From Ignavibacteriaceae bacterium (lineage in GTDB: Bacteria; Bacteroidota; Ignavibacteria; Ignavibacteriales; Ignavibacteriaceae), in contig JACZKK010000209.1 in assembly GCA_014860115.1 (NCBI GenBank), forward strand, positions 1 to 64,000: a stretch of DNA of 64,000 nucleotides, read 5' to 3'. Positions within the stretch are counted from its first letter, which is position 1. The number at the start of each line of letters is the position of its first letter. The position numbers were made by a program, and so were the translations under genes. Positions 1 through 8,309 of the stretch are shown piece after piece. Below the pieces are notes generated by a model. That model was not told the origin of the DNA and did not search any database. It worked only from the letters and a program-made list of their open reading frames with translations.

Positions 1-1277
1 ATAATTTCAATCAGGTAATCAACGTGACTTTGTGTATAAACTCTTCTAGGTATTGCTAGACGGACTAACTCCATCATCGAGGGTATGAACTTTCCGTTCT
101 TATCAGTTTTACCGAACATTACACTTCCTATTTCGACAGCACGGATTCCACCTTCCAGATACAACTCACAAACAATTGATTGACCCGGATATTGATCAGC
201 AGGAATATTCGGTAAAAATCTTTTAGCATCAATATATATTGCATGACCGCCCGGCGGTTCAATAATTGGAACGCCAGCAGCTACAAGTCTTTCACCGAGA
301 TACTCAACGCTGCGGATCCTGTATTCAAGATAATGTTCATCAACAACTTCTTCCAGTCCCTGCGCGACTGCTTCCAGATCTCTTCCAGCTAATCCACCAT
401 ATGTTGGAAATCCTTCTGTAACTATAAGCAGGTTTCTGCATTGCATAGCAAGATTTTCATCATTCAGTGCAAGGAATCCACCAATGTTAACCAATGCATC
501 TTTTTTGGCGCTCATAGTTGCACCATCGGCATACGAAAACATTTCCTGTGCAATTTCCAGAACTGATTTGTCAGCGTAACCTTTTTCTCTTTTCTTTATG
601 AAATAAGCATTCTCAGCGAATCTACAGGCATCGAGGAAAAGTGGAATCCCATATTTCTTGCAAACAGATTTTACATCACGAATGTTTTGCATTGAAACCG
701 GTTGACCGCCACCTGAATTATTGGTTACTGTCATCATACACAAAGGAATATTCTCCACACCTTTTTCTTTTATGAATGCTTCAAGTTTTTCAATATCCAT
801 ATTGCCTTTGAAGTCTGCTCTTTGTTCAGGATGCTTACCGATTTCATTTAACAGATCTTCCGCTTCAGCCCCTGTAAATTCAATATTTGCTCTTGTTGTA
901 TCGAAGTGTGTGTTGTTAGGAAAATATTTTCCTGGACCTCCAACAATTGAGAATAATATTTTCTCGGCTGCTCTTCCCTGGTGAGTCGGGATGATAAATT
1001 TCATATGAGTTATTTTTTTAACGGCATCTTCAAAGCGGTAAAAACTTTTTGAACCGGCATAAGCTTCATCGCCTTCCATGATTCCTGCCCATTGTTTTGC
1101 ACTCATCGCGGAAGTTCCACTGTCCGTAAGAAGATCGATAAGCACATCATCCGCATGGATCATAAATGGATTATATCCTGCATCAAGTAAAATTTTTTGT
1201 CTTTCGTCACGTGTAGTGAATCTGATTGGTTCAACAGATTTTATTTTGAACGGTTCGATGATTGTTTTTGGTTTCAT
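1..1277 (-). CDS. tnaA: Tryptophanase (3' end cut by window edge)
   Basis: PLP-dependent beta-eliminating lyase that splits L-tryptophan into indole, pyruvate and ammonia in the cytoplasm. About 425 codons are visible; roughly the last 40 residues lie outside the window. The PLP-binding lysine is in MSAKKDALVN, and the cofactor site includes PLFLDACRFAENAYF. The family also contains tyrosine phenol-lyase, but two positions read as tryptophanase: FDTT where tyrosine phenol-lyase has a TTT run, and AVEIG where it has MERG with its substrate-reading arginine. The ATG at 1277 is used because the ATG just upstream runs at once into a stop. The gene is divergent from the Yip1 gene, with an inverted repeat between them. 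Specificity is inferred from residues only. Confidence 0.9.
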   Translation of the reverse strand, partial: MKPKTIIEPFKIKSVEPIRFTTRDERQKILLDAGYNPFMIHADDVLIDLLTDSGTSAMSAKQWAGIMEGDEAYAGSKSFYRFEDAVKKITHMKFIIPTHQGRAAEKILFSIVGGPGKYFPNNTHFDTTRANIEFTGAEAEDLLNEIGKHPEQRADFKGNMDIEKLEAFIKEKGVENIPLCMMTVTNNSGGGQPVSMQNIRDVKSVCKKYGIPLFLDACRFAENAYFIKKREKGYADKSVLEIAQEMFSYADGATMSAKKDALVNIGGFLALNDENLAMQCRNLLIVTEGFPTYGGLAGRDLEAVAQGLEEVVDEHYLEYRIRSVEYLGERLVAAGVPIIEPPGGHAIYIDAKRFLPNIPADQYPGQSIVCELYLEGGIRAVEIGSVMFGKTDKNGKFIPSMMELVRLAIPRRVYTQSHVDYLIEI

Positions 1278-1394
1278 TTCATTTCTCAAAAAAGGTTGGT
1301 GATTATTTATAATCCAAATTTACTAAATGAAAATAGACTTTACTTAATTTTTCATCCACGATACACTAAAAAACTGATTTCCCTGAGAAATTAG

Positions 1395-1439
1395 TTATTT
1401 GGTACCTCTAGCCATTTCGAATAACCGATTACCAAATAA
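1395..1439. promoter_or_regulatory. Inverted repeat between tnaA and the Yip1 gene
   Basis: TTATTTGGTA (1395-1404) and TACCAAATAA (1430-1439) form perfect 10-bp arms around a 25-bp spacer in the divergent 229-bp intergenic region. A TTGACA box lies at 1449-1454 on the plus strand. The position suits an operator or a leader hairpin for either gene. Function is inferred; only the symmetry is seen. Confidence 0.4.
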
Positions 1440-1506
1440 TTATTGCCTTTGACAATAAGTAAGGATATTTTTCTTCTAGAATTTCAAATAATTAGTGAGG
1501 CATATT

Positions 1507-2307
1507 ATGGATCTTAACGAAACGACCAATTCATCAGAACAGGAAGCCGGGGAATTAAGTCACTCCGATAAAATGATCGGAGTTTTCACTGAACCAGCCA
1601 ATATGTTCTATCAGACTTCAAGGTTTACACCCAAGCATAAAGACTGGGTAATTCCTGTCGTTATATTTTTCATCGTTATTGCTCTGATTAGAATTCTAGC
1701 AATGACAAATAAAGAAGTTTACTTCGAAGCAAAAAAACAAGGCATTGAACGAATTGAAAAAATGGTTGAAAGTGGAACGATGACAAGAGAACAAGGCGAT
1801 GAAGCTATTGATGCAATTGATCAGCAAATGGAATTTATGCAGGGACCTATTGGCTGGGTGATTTCAATTGTGTCAACATTAATCTTTGGATTCATAATTT
1901 TCATTATTCTGGTTGGTATTTATTATCTATTCATAAAATTTCTGCTTAAAGGTGAAGGAACTTTTACATCTGCTCTTGTTGCGAATGGATTGACAACCTA
2001 TATCAGCATTTTTCAGATTATTATTGCAGGAATTCTAACAATGATGTTGGGTAAAGCTACTATGGATACTAGTCTTGCATCGTTGATGGGTAGTGATAAA
2101 ACAACATTAACTGGCTGGTTGCTGGCTAAAGTTGATCCAATAAGTATATGGGCATACATAATTCTCGCAATTGGATTTGCAAAAATGTTTAAGTCTGAAT
2201 CAACAGGTAAATACTATGCTCTTGTGATTGGTTTATGGCTAATCGGAGGGTTTATTTTATTCCAGCTTGCACAGGCTGTTCCATTCCTGCAGGCATTTAT
2301 ACAGTAA
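1507..2307 (+). CDS. Yip1-family integral membrane protein
   Basis: Predicted 266-residue inner-membrane protein of the Yip1 domain type; its role in bacteria is not defined. A polar N-terminus of about 45 residues is followed by a membrane segment near 45-67 (IPVVIFFIVIALIRILAM). Then comes a charged helical stretch (about 70-115) and four further hydrophobic segments. I start at ATG 1507 rather than the in-frame GTG at 1495, because GTGAGG at 1495-1500 makes a well-placed ribosome binding site for 1507. A strong hairpin terminator follows the stop, so this is probably a single-gene transcript. The Yip1 assignment rests on overall topology and the length of the loop after TM1, so it is moderate. 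Confidence 0.65.
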   Translation: MDLNETTNSSEQEAGELSHSDKMIGVFTEPANMFYQTSRFTPKHKDWVIPVVIFFIVIALIRILAMTNKEVYFEAKKQGIERIEKMVESGTMTREQGDEAIDAIDQQMEFMQGPIGWVISIVSTLIFGFIIFIILVGIYYLFIKFLLKGEGTFTSALVANGLTTYISIFQIIIAGILTMMLGKATMDTSLASLMGSDKTTLTGWLLAKVDPISIWAYIILAIGFAKMFKSESTGKYYALVIGLWLIGGFILFQLAQAVPFLQAFIQ

Positions 2308-2330
2308 TTCTCTTTGCTGAGACTATGAAT

Positions 2331-2376
2331 GTGAGACTCACTTTTGAAGTGAGTCTCACTTGTTCTCTTTCTCTTG
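2331..2376 (+). terminator. Intrinsic terminator after the Yip1 gene
   Basis: GTGAGACTCACTT (2331-2343) and AAGTGAGTCTCAC (2347-2359) form a perfect 13-bp stem with a TTG loop. A pyrimidine-rich T tract (TTGTTCTCTTTCTCTT) follows on the plus strand. It also lies just past the priA stop, so it may act on both convergent transcripts. Confidence 0.85.
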
Positions 2377-2384
2377 TTAAATCA

Positions 2385-4850
2385 CTAAATCACACTCTGT
2401 GGATCAACATCGTAACTCATCCGCACATCTTTGTATCGTGATTTGCGATTAAATTCAACATAAGAATCCAGAATTGCCTTTCTTATAATCTTTCCGCCGG
2501 GATCGGTTTCTTTAGAGGACTTAATTAATATCTGATACCGATACTGTCCTTTAAGTCTCGATATTATAGCGGGAGTTGGAGATGATATTTTTAACCACTT
2601 ACTAAATTTTTTCAGTTCAGAATGAAAGCCTGTTATTGCACCTTTGGCTTTTTCATTCGATTGATCCTTTGCCTCAATCAATGCAATTCTTGTGAACGGA
2701 GGGAAACCCATTTTTTCTCTGTCTAGAATCTCCTTTTCATAGAAACCTTTGTAGTTGCTGTTGACAACCATCTGCAAGGCAAAATGTTTTTCATTTAGTG
2801 TCTGAATAATCACCTCGCCGGGATTTTTGCTTCGTCCTGCTCTTCCGGAAACCTGTGTCAGCAGCTGAAAAGTTCGTTCATCGGCACGGAAATCCGGAAG
2901 CCACAATGTTGTTTCAGCAGAAATTACTCCTACCAAAGTGACACGAGAAAAATCTAATCCTTTAGAAACCATTTGTGTTCCAACCAAAATATCAATCTCT
3001 CCGGCACCAAAGGATAAAAGTAATCTGCTCAGTGCAGATTTTTTTGTAATTGAATCGGAATCTATTCTGCTCATCTTCACACTTGGAAAATAAAACTCAA
3101 GCTCATCTTCAACTCTTTCCGTGCCGGTTCCAAAATATTTTATTTGAATTGAACCGCAATGTGTGCAGGCACCAGGGACATCTTTTATTAGTCCGCAATA
3201 ATGGCATTCGATTATGTTTTTATTTATGTGAAAGACCATCGGCACAGAACAATTATCGCAAAGCTCAACTTCACCGCAATCTGTACAATATATTTGAGTT
3301 GAAAATCCTCTCCTATTCTGAAGAATGATTACAGCTTCACTTTTTCTTAATCTACTTTCGATTTTATCGAGCAATACTTTAGAAAAAATATTTTCCATCC
3401 GCTGTTTTTTTCTTTCCCTGTTCACATCAACCAGAGTTATCACAGGAAGTTTTGCATTGTCTATTCTCTCAGGAAGTTCAAGGAGTTTAAACTTTCCGGT
3501 TTTGGCATTGTACATACTTTCAATGGAAGGCGTCGCCGAACCTAATAAAACAGGACAATTTACAATGCTGCCGAGCATGATTGCAGAATCACGGGCGTTA
3601 TATTTAGGGATCATATCAGCCTGCTTATAGCTGGCATCGTGCTCTTCATCAATAACTATTAGTCCAATATTTTTCAAAGGTGCAAACAAAGCAGATCTTG
3701 CACCGATAACAACATTCGATTTCCCTTTAGAAATTCTTCGCCATGAATCATATCGTTCACCGGGAGACATCCGGCTGTGAATTACAGTTACTTCATCTCC
3801 AAACACATTAAAGAATCGGGAAGTAATTTGCGGTGTGAGAGAAATTTCTGGAACAAGTATCAGTATAGTTTTTTTTTGATCGATTGCCTTCTTGGTAAGT
3901 TCAATATAGACCTGAGTTTTTCCGCTTCCTGTGACTCCGTGAAGTAAATAAGTTCTGAAACTTTCATCCCCAATGGATTTTGATACTTCATCAATTACTT
4001 CTATTTGCTTTTCTGAAAGAGCAAACTTTGTCTGTTCTTCTTTGTAATGCTCAACATATCTTCTGTCAATTTCCTGCTCGTATAATTTTACAACTCCCTT
4101 TGCAGCTAAAGAATCAAGTGAAGATTTGGAGGATGATGTTTTATGAAGAAGCTCGGCAACAGGAAGTCCTTTACCTTTTGCATTAACTAGTTCAAGCAGT
4201 AATTTGATTTGCTTTGGTGATCGTCTTTCGATCTCAGGAAATATCGAGTAAACCTCTCCGACTGTTTTATTCAGCTTGACATAATTAACTGTCTTTGCTT
4301 TAACCTTGGCCTGCTGAAGCGTATCTAACAAAGTTACTACTCCGTGTTCCTGCAAGGTTCTAAGGATCGAATAAATATTTTTTTTCTTTACTATTTTCTG
4401 AAGCTGGTGAAGGCTGATTTCCTCGCGTTCAGAAAGTACTTTGAGAATTTTACCCCTGGTTGAAGATCTGTTTTTTTCTTTTAAAAGCAGATGTGCAGAA
4501 GCTTTTTGATCGGAAACGATTTTTCTTTTAGATTCAACTTCAGAACCATACGGAACAGCAAGCTTTAAAGCTTCACCAAATGAGCAGAGATAATAATCAG
4601 CCAGCCACTCATAAAATTTAAATCCATCTTTATCAACAATTGGCTGTTCATCGATGATATCGGTGATAGGTTTTATTTCTTCTCTAAGAGAAGATGTTTT
4701 ATGCTTATTGATGATAAAACCGGTGAGTGTCCTTTTACCGAAAGGAGCAACAGCTCTTACTCCAACTTTAGCATGTTTTTCAAGTTCTTTTGGAACGAGA
4801 TAAGTGAATGCTTTTCTGAATGGTAATGGAAATACTATTTCAACATACAT
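2385..4850 (-). CDS. priA: Primosomal protein N' (replication restart helicase)
   Basis: Superfamily 2 DNA helicase that recognises stalled or collapsed forks and reloads the replisome. The 821 residues match the family. An N-terminal 3'-end-binding domain (FPLPFRKAFTYLVP) is followed by a winged-helix region, then Walker A (GVTGSGKTQVY, near residue 307) and the DEEH box (VIDEEHDASYKQAD). Next comes the zinc-binding insert with paired cysteines (CTDCGEVELCDNC, CHYCG, CTHCGS), and then helicase motifs V and VI (GTQMVSKGLDF, QVSGRAGR). The ATG at 4850 gives a normal N-terminus. It converges on the Yip1 gene. Lone housekeeping gene with no broken motif seen. Confidence 0.97.
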   Translation of the reverse strand: MYVEIVFPLPFRKAFTYLVPKELEKHAKVGVRAVAPFGKRTLTGFIINKHKTSSLREEIKPITDIIDEQPIVDKDGFKFYEWLADYYLCSFGEALKLAVPYGSEVESKRKIVSDQKASAHLLLKEKNRSSTRGKILKVLSEREEISLHQLQKIVKKKNIYSILRTLQEHGVVTLLDTLQQAKVKAKTVNYVKLNKTVGEVYSIFPEIERRSPKQIKLLLELVNAKGKGLPVAELLHKTSSSKSSLDSLAAKGVVKLYEQEIDRRYVEHYKEEQTKFALSEKQIEVIDEVSKSIGDESFRTYLLHGVTGSGKTQVYIELTKKAIDQKKTILILVPEISLTPQITSRFFNVFGDEVTVIHSRMSPGERYDSWRRISKGKSNVVIGARSALFAPLKNIGLIVIDEEHDASYKQADMIPKYNARDSAIMLGSIVNCPVLLGSATPSIESMYNAKTGKFKLLELPERIDNAKLPVITLVDVNRERKKQRMENIFSKVLLDKIESRLRKSEAVIILQNRRGFSTQIYCTDCGEVELCDNCSVPMVFHINKNIIECHYCGLIKDVPGACTHCGSIQIKYFGTGTERVEDELEFYFPSVKMSRIDSDSITKKSALSRLLLSFGAGEIDILVGTQMVSKGLDFSRVTLVGVISAETTLWLPDFRADERTFQLLTQVSGRAGRSKNPGEVIIQTLNEKHFALQMVVNSNYKGFYEKEILDREKMGFPPFTRIALIEAKDQSNEKAKGAITGFHSELKKFSKWLKISSPTPAIISRLKGQYRYQILIKSSKETDPGGKIIRKAILDSYVEFNRKSRYKDVRMSYDVDPQSVI

Positions 4851-5045
4851 TTTTTTGCTTACTAGCTTTAAGTTGGGTGGTTTTAGTTTTTCAGTTCCAA
4901 GTTGGTAACAATTAAGTACATTGTAATAAAGATTATTTCTTTCAATTTACCGTATAGATTTTAATGATAACAACTTAATTACTCAACTAAAACTGAAGAC
5001 TTATGAACCAAAACAAAAAACCAACAAACCAAAAACTATCTTCTT

Positions 5046-5585
5046 TCATTCTTCTTCGAGATATTTAGTTAGTTCAACGAGGCTCCCACTCTCAACATCT
5101 GCACTGAACATTTTAAATTTTAATGTCCTGATTGAGTTATCCCACATTATTCTTTTGTGGTTATCGGAAACAATTATTTCTCCATTTGTTGAAATAATGC
5201 TGTCTTCAAGCGGAATTGTGATGAAATAGAAAGGCTCCTGATAAACAATACTTTCAACTTTTGAAATATCATCAAAAGAATATTTAATTGTTCCGTTAAG
5301 CTTGCCTTCAGAAATGAATAATTTTCGATCGAGAATATACTTTCCTTCATCCTGCATCTGTTTAACAAAATCATCACTCTTAAGTAATTCATGAAATAAT
5401 TGCTGCTTATCTTCTTCAAGCTCTGTTGTATTCAATGCATCTGAACGTATATCAGATATACTCATATTAACTGTGCCGGACTTTTGATCATCAAGATTTA
5501 CTTCGTAAGAAACAGTGTGGAAGACAAGACAACCCTGCATTGTGAAAATAATTGGTAAAAGAGTTAATAATTTTTTGATGAACAT
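5046..5585 (-). CDS. Putative lipoprotein, unknown function
   Basis: A 179-residue protein with a lipoprotein signal: a hydrophobic N-terminus (FIKKLLTLLPIIFTM) and a lipobox QGC at about residues 17-19. The mature part has no cysteine motif or catalytic signature I recognise. It is rich in acidic residues and beta-prone segments, and it ends LTKYLEEE. It sits between priA (same strand, 195 bp away) and a divergent potassium channel gene, with no sign of co-transcription. It is probably envelope-anchored. Function unknown. Confidence 0.7.
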   Translation of the reverse strand: MFIKKLLTLLPIIFTMQGCLVFHTVSYEVNLDDQKSGTVNMSISDIRSDALNTTELEEDKQQLFHELLKSDDFVKQMQDEGKYILDRKLFISEGKLNGTIKYSFDDISKVESIVYQEPFYFITIPLEDSIISTNGEIIVSDNHKRIMWDNSIRTLKFKMFSADVESGSLVELTKYLEEE

Positions 5586-5744
5586 TTTTCTTTTCCTTAT
5601 TAAATCGATTAAATTCCAACGTAAAGCTAATCCAGTATTACTTAAAAATAAAGTTAAGATTTATTAAATGTATTATTAGTTTAGAAAGAAATTCTGGGTG
5701 AACTTAATTATTTTAATCAAAGATTAATTAAAAACACTTGTAAA

Positions 5745-6734
5745 ATGGTTCAAGGCGCACTAAAACATTTACGAAATGCTCTCATTGCTCTTCTAATAAT
5801 AATCATATTCGGAACCAGTGGTTATATGTTTCTGGAGGGATGGAATCTGGCCGATTCGTTATATATGGTAATCATCACAATTACGACTACAGGTTATGAG
5901 GAAGTTCATCCGTTGACTACAACGGGAGAAATCTTTACACTCTTTCTGGTGATAATCAGCTTTGCAACTGTTATATACATAGGGGGCATTGGAATTCAAA
6001 TTTTAATTGAAAGTAATATCTTCAAGAGGCGAAGAATGCAAAATAAAATTGATAAACTTACCAATCATTATATAGTTTGTGGATACGGTAGAATGGGTAC
6101 ACATATATGTGAGGAATTAACTCATGAAGAGGTACCTTTTGTAGTAATTGAAAATAATCCTGCCAACCATCCAAAGCTGGATGAAATCGGATACCTTTAT
6201 GATAATGGAGATGCTTCACATGATAGTACCCTGGAAAGAGCAGGTGTGAAAAGAGCAAAAGGTTTAATAGCAGTTCTACCAAATGATGCTGAAAATGTTT
6301 TTGCTACTCTTTCGGCAAAGTTTCTAAATCCAAAAATTTTTGTTGTGGCAAGAGCAGTTGAAGATGAAACCGAGCCAAAATTATTAAAAGCCGGTGCTGA
6401 CAGAGTTGTTAAGCCTTATGAGTTAGGAGGAGTCAGGATGGCTTCACTGCTGTTACGACCAGGAGTTGCTGATTTTATAGAGATTGTTTCAGCAAACCGC
6501 AACTTAGATCTTCAAATCGAAGAGATAGTTGTGAAGAAAGGATCTAAAATGCATAAAAAAACTTTGGCTGAACTTCCAATTCGGACAGAATTCAACACTA
6601 TTATTGTTTCTATTCAGAATGATGAAAAAGGAATTTTCGTCTACAATCCAAAGGGAGATACAATTGTTGATGAAGGGAATAAGTTAATAGCAATTGGTGA
6701 GAAGAAAAATTTAGCGCAACTAAAAGATTTCTGA
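5745..6734 (+). CDS. Two-TM potassium channel with RCK (TrkA-N/TrkA-C) domains
   Basis: Predicted inner-membrane potassium channel gated through cytoplasmic RCK domains (329 residues). TM1 is at about 10-35 (ALIALLIIIIFGTSGY) and a pore helix is followed by the filter TTTGYEEV at about 47-54. TM2 is at about 66-90. A Rossmann RCK domain begins at IVCGYGRMGTHICEEL, with the nucleotide-binding GYGRMG and an acidic end of strand beta2 (VVIENN). A TrkA-C domain (IEEIVVKKGSKM...) follows. The filter differs from the usual TVGYG. The gene converges with the LD-carboxypeptidase gene, two bases apart. Ion choice and ligand are inferred from the family. Confidence 0.9.
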   Translation: MVQGALKHLRNALIALLIIIIFGTSGYMFLEGWNLADSLYMVIITITTTGYEEVHPLTTTGEIFTLFLVIISFATVIYIGGIGIQILIESNIFKRRRMQNKIDKLTNHYIVCGYGRMGTHICEELTHEEVPFVVIENNPANHPKLDEIGYLYDNGDASHDSTLERAGVKRAKGLIAVLPNDAENVFATLSAKFLNPKIFVVARAVEDETEPKLLKAGADRVVKPYELGGVRMASLLLRPGVADFIEIVSANRNLDLQIEEIVVKKGSKMHKKTLAELPIRTEFNTIIVSIQNDEKGIFVYNPKGDTIVDEGNKLIAIGEKKNLAQLKDF

Positions 6735-6736
6735 CG

Positions 6737-7786
6737 TCAAGTCACTGCAGCTTCAAGCATTTTTAATTTTTTACTTTCTGCATTCAATTCTGCTTTACCT
6801 CCAAACGGGAGTGTAAATTTATCCGCGATGTGTCCGAACGATAAACCATAAATAACAGGTATTCCAAGGTTTCCAAGCCTATCTTTTAAAACTTCCATCA
6901 GTGAAAAAGATCCGCTGAAAGCAGGATTTGATTTATTCGGCTCACACAATTTAAAGACACCGAGAGCTATTCCCGCTGCAACTTCAAACTTCCCTGCTTG
7001 AATCATTTGAGTGAGCATTCTATCCACCCGGTAGGGTTCTTCGAGAAATTCTTCAATAAAAACGATCTTGTCGGAAAAGTCAATATCATATTCGGTACCT
7101 ATCATCGAAACGATGATTGATAAATTTCCTCCAACTAATTCTCCTTCTGCAATGCCACCAGAAATTGCAGTTATTCCATAAGGATTATAGTTATTTTCTG
7201 TTGTTGAATTCAGAAGTTCAAGTTCAAAGGTTGGATATACTAAAACACTCTCGAAATTTTTTATACTAAAATTGCTAAATGTTGAAATGGATACAGGTCC
7301 GTGAAATGTGATCAGTCCGCAGTTTTTGTAAATTGCGTATTGCAGAGCAGTAACATCGCTGAATCCGATCAAAACTTTAGGATTATCTTCAATCAAATCA
7401 TAATCAAGATAAGGTAAAATTCTTGCGCAGCCATAACCTCCGCGGGCACACATAATTGCGTGTACATCTTTTCTTTCGAACATTTCATTCAGATCAGCAG
7501 CACGTTCTTCATCAGTTGCTGAAAAGTATCCGTTCTTCCTCATCAATCTGTCTGTATAAACAACATTGAAACCGAGACTTCGAATATTATTGATTGACTC
7601 TTCTTTTTCCTGTTCAGTAATGTAACTGCCGGGAGTAACGAGAGCGATTGTATCGCCTTTCTTAAGTCTTGAAGGCTTTGTCTGTTTTTTTGTTGACAGA
7701 ATTCTGCCATCATTTGCATTAACAGGTAATACTGAAGCAGCAACTGTTGCAGCGGAAATTGTTTTGATGAAGTTACGGCGTTTCAT
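6737..7786 (-). CDS. LD-carboxypeptidase (peptidase S66), exported
   Basis: Serine peptidase of family S66 (LdcA/MccF type), which removes the terminal D-alanine from muropeptide tetrapeptides during cell-wall recycling. It has 349 residues. The N-terminus MKRRNFIKTISAATVAAS looks like a Tat signal with a twin arginine, so it probably acts in the periplasm rather than the cytosol where LdcA works. The catalytic Ser lies in GFSDVTAL, the Glu in KIVFIEEFLEE and the His in FGHIADKFTLP; ARGGYGCARI is the usual glycine-rich motif. It starts 21 bases after the HicA-like gene on the same strand, so it may share its transcript. Confidence 0.88.
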   Translation of the reverse strand: MKRRNFIKTISAATVAASVLPVNANDGRILSTKKQTKPSRLKKGDTIALVTPGSYITEQEKEESINNIRSLGFNVVYTDRLMRKNGYFSATDEERAADLNEMFERKDVHAIMCARGGYGCARILPYLDYDLIEDNPKVLIGFSDVTALQYAIYKNCGLITFHGPVSISTFSNFSIKNFESVLVYPTFELELLNSTTENNYNPYGITAISGGIAEGELVGGNLSIIVSMIGTEYDIDFSDKIVFIEEFLEEPYRVDRMLTQMIQAGKFEVAAGIALGVFKLCEPNKSNPAFSGSFSLMEVLKDRLGNLGIPVIYGLSFGHIADKFTLPFGGKAELNAESKKLKMLEAAVT

Positions 7787-7807
7787 TGGTATTCGAATTA
7801 AAATATT

Positions 7808-8047
7808 CTACAATCTCTCGATCAGTTCTTGCTTAGAAATTTTAACTTGAGCACTAATGTCGTTAAGAATAATATTTAAAGTCCCTATCTTTATTGGATT
7901 ATGATTTGGGATGGTAATGTGAAAAGATTGATTTTCTTTGTTTAAAGTTAATCGGATATGGCTACCAACCTGTCGTGTTTGTGAATATCCAAGCTTTGAA
8001 AGCATTTTAATAAGCTTGTTTGCGGAAATATCACGAGGCACTTTCAT
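7808..8047 (-). CDS. hicA: HicA-like toxin (mRNA interferase)
   Basis: A 79-residue protein of the YcfA/HicA family, which has a double-stranded RNA-binding fold and cleaves mRNA in a translation-independent way. The family pattern is clear: an N-terminal helix (SANKLIKMLSKLGYS), then QVGSHIRLTL with the expected catalytic His at residue 30, then PNHNPIKIGTLNIIL. It overlaps the upstream HicB-like gene by 4 bases (8044-8047), a normal sign of coupled translation. Order is antitoxin first, toxin second, the reverse of the classical hicAB arrangement. Activity is inferred. Confidence 0.85.
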   Translation of the reverse strand: MKVPRDISANKLIKMLSKLGYSQTRQVGSHIRLTLNKENQSFHITIPNHNPIKIGTLNIILNDISAQVKISKQELIERL

Positions 8048-8256
8048 AATGTAATTATTTCTTCACGTTGAAAGCGTAAATTGACAATTGCCGGAAGATT
8101 ATTCTCATCAAAATGACATCGAACTGCTTCTGCAATATTTTTTTTCAACTCATCAATATTATCTGCTTCAGTAAAGATGGATTCTCCAACTGCTCTGGCT
8201 TCATATCCCCCCTCCAAAGATTCCTCAACTATAAAAATTATTTCTTTTGTTTTCAT
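8044..8256 (-). CDS. hicB: HicB-like antitoxin
   Basis: A 70-residue protein resembling the partial RNase-H-like fold of HicB antitoxins: a beta-strand start (EIIFIVEESLEGGYEARAVG), then SIFTEADNIDELKKNIAEAVRCHF. It would bind and block the adjacent HicA-like toxin. It has no room for the C-terminal ribbon-helix-helix or HTH domain that longer HicB proteins use for autoregulation, so its control of transcription is unclear. GAGG sits 5 bases before the ATG. It starts 53 bases after the acyl-CoA synthetase stop and may be in that transcript. Confidence 0.8.
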   Translation of the reverse strand: MKTKEIIFIVEESLEGGYEARAVGESIFTEADNIDELKKNIAEAVRCHFDENNLPAIVNLRFQREEIITL

Positions 8257-8309
8257 TTTAACCTCATTTATTTACTTAAAAATATAAATCAATTAACTAA
8301 GAAAAAACA

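Noticed and set aside
721-1394. Three plus-strand frames over tnaA and its promoter
   Set aside because: The first two are antisense to tnaA, and the third ends in the promoter region; none has a good start.
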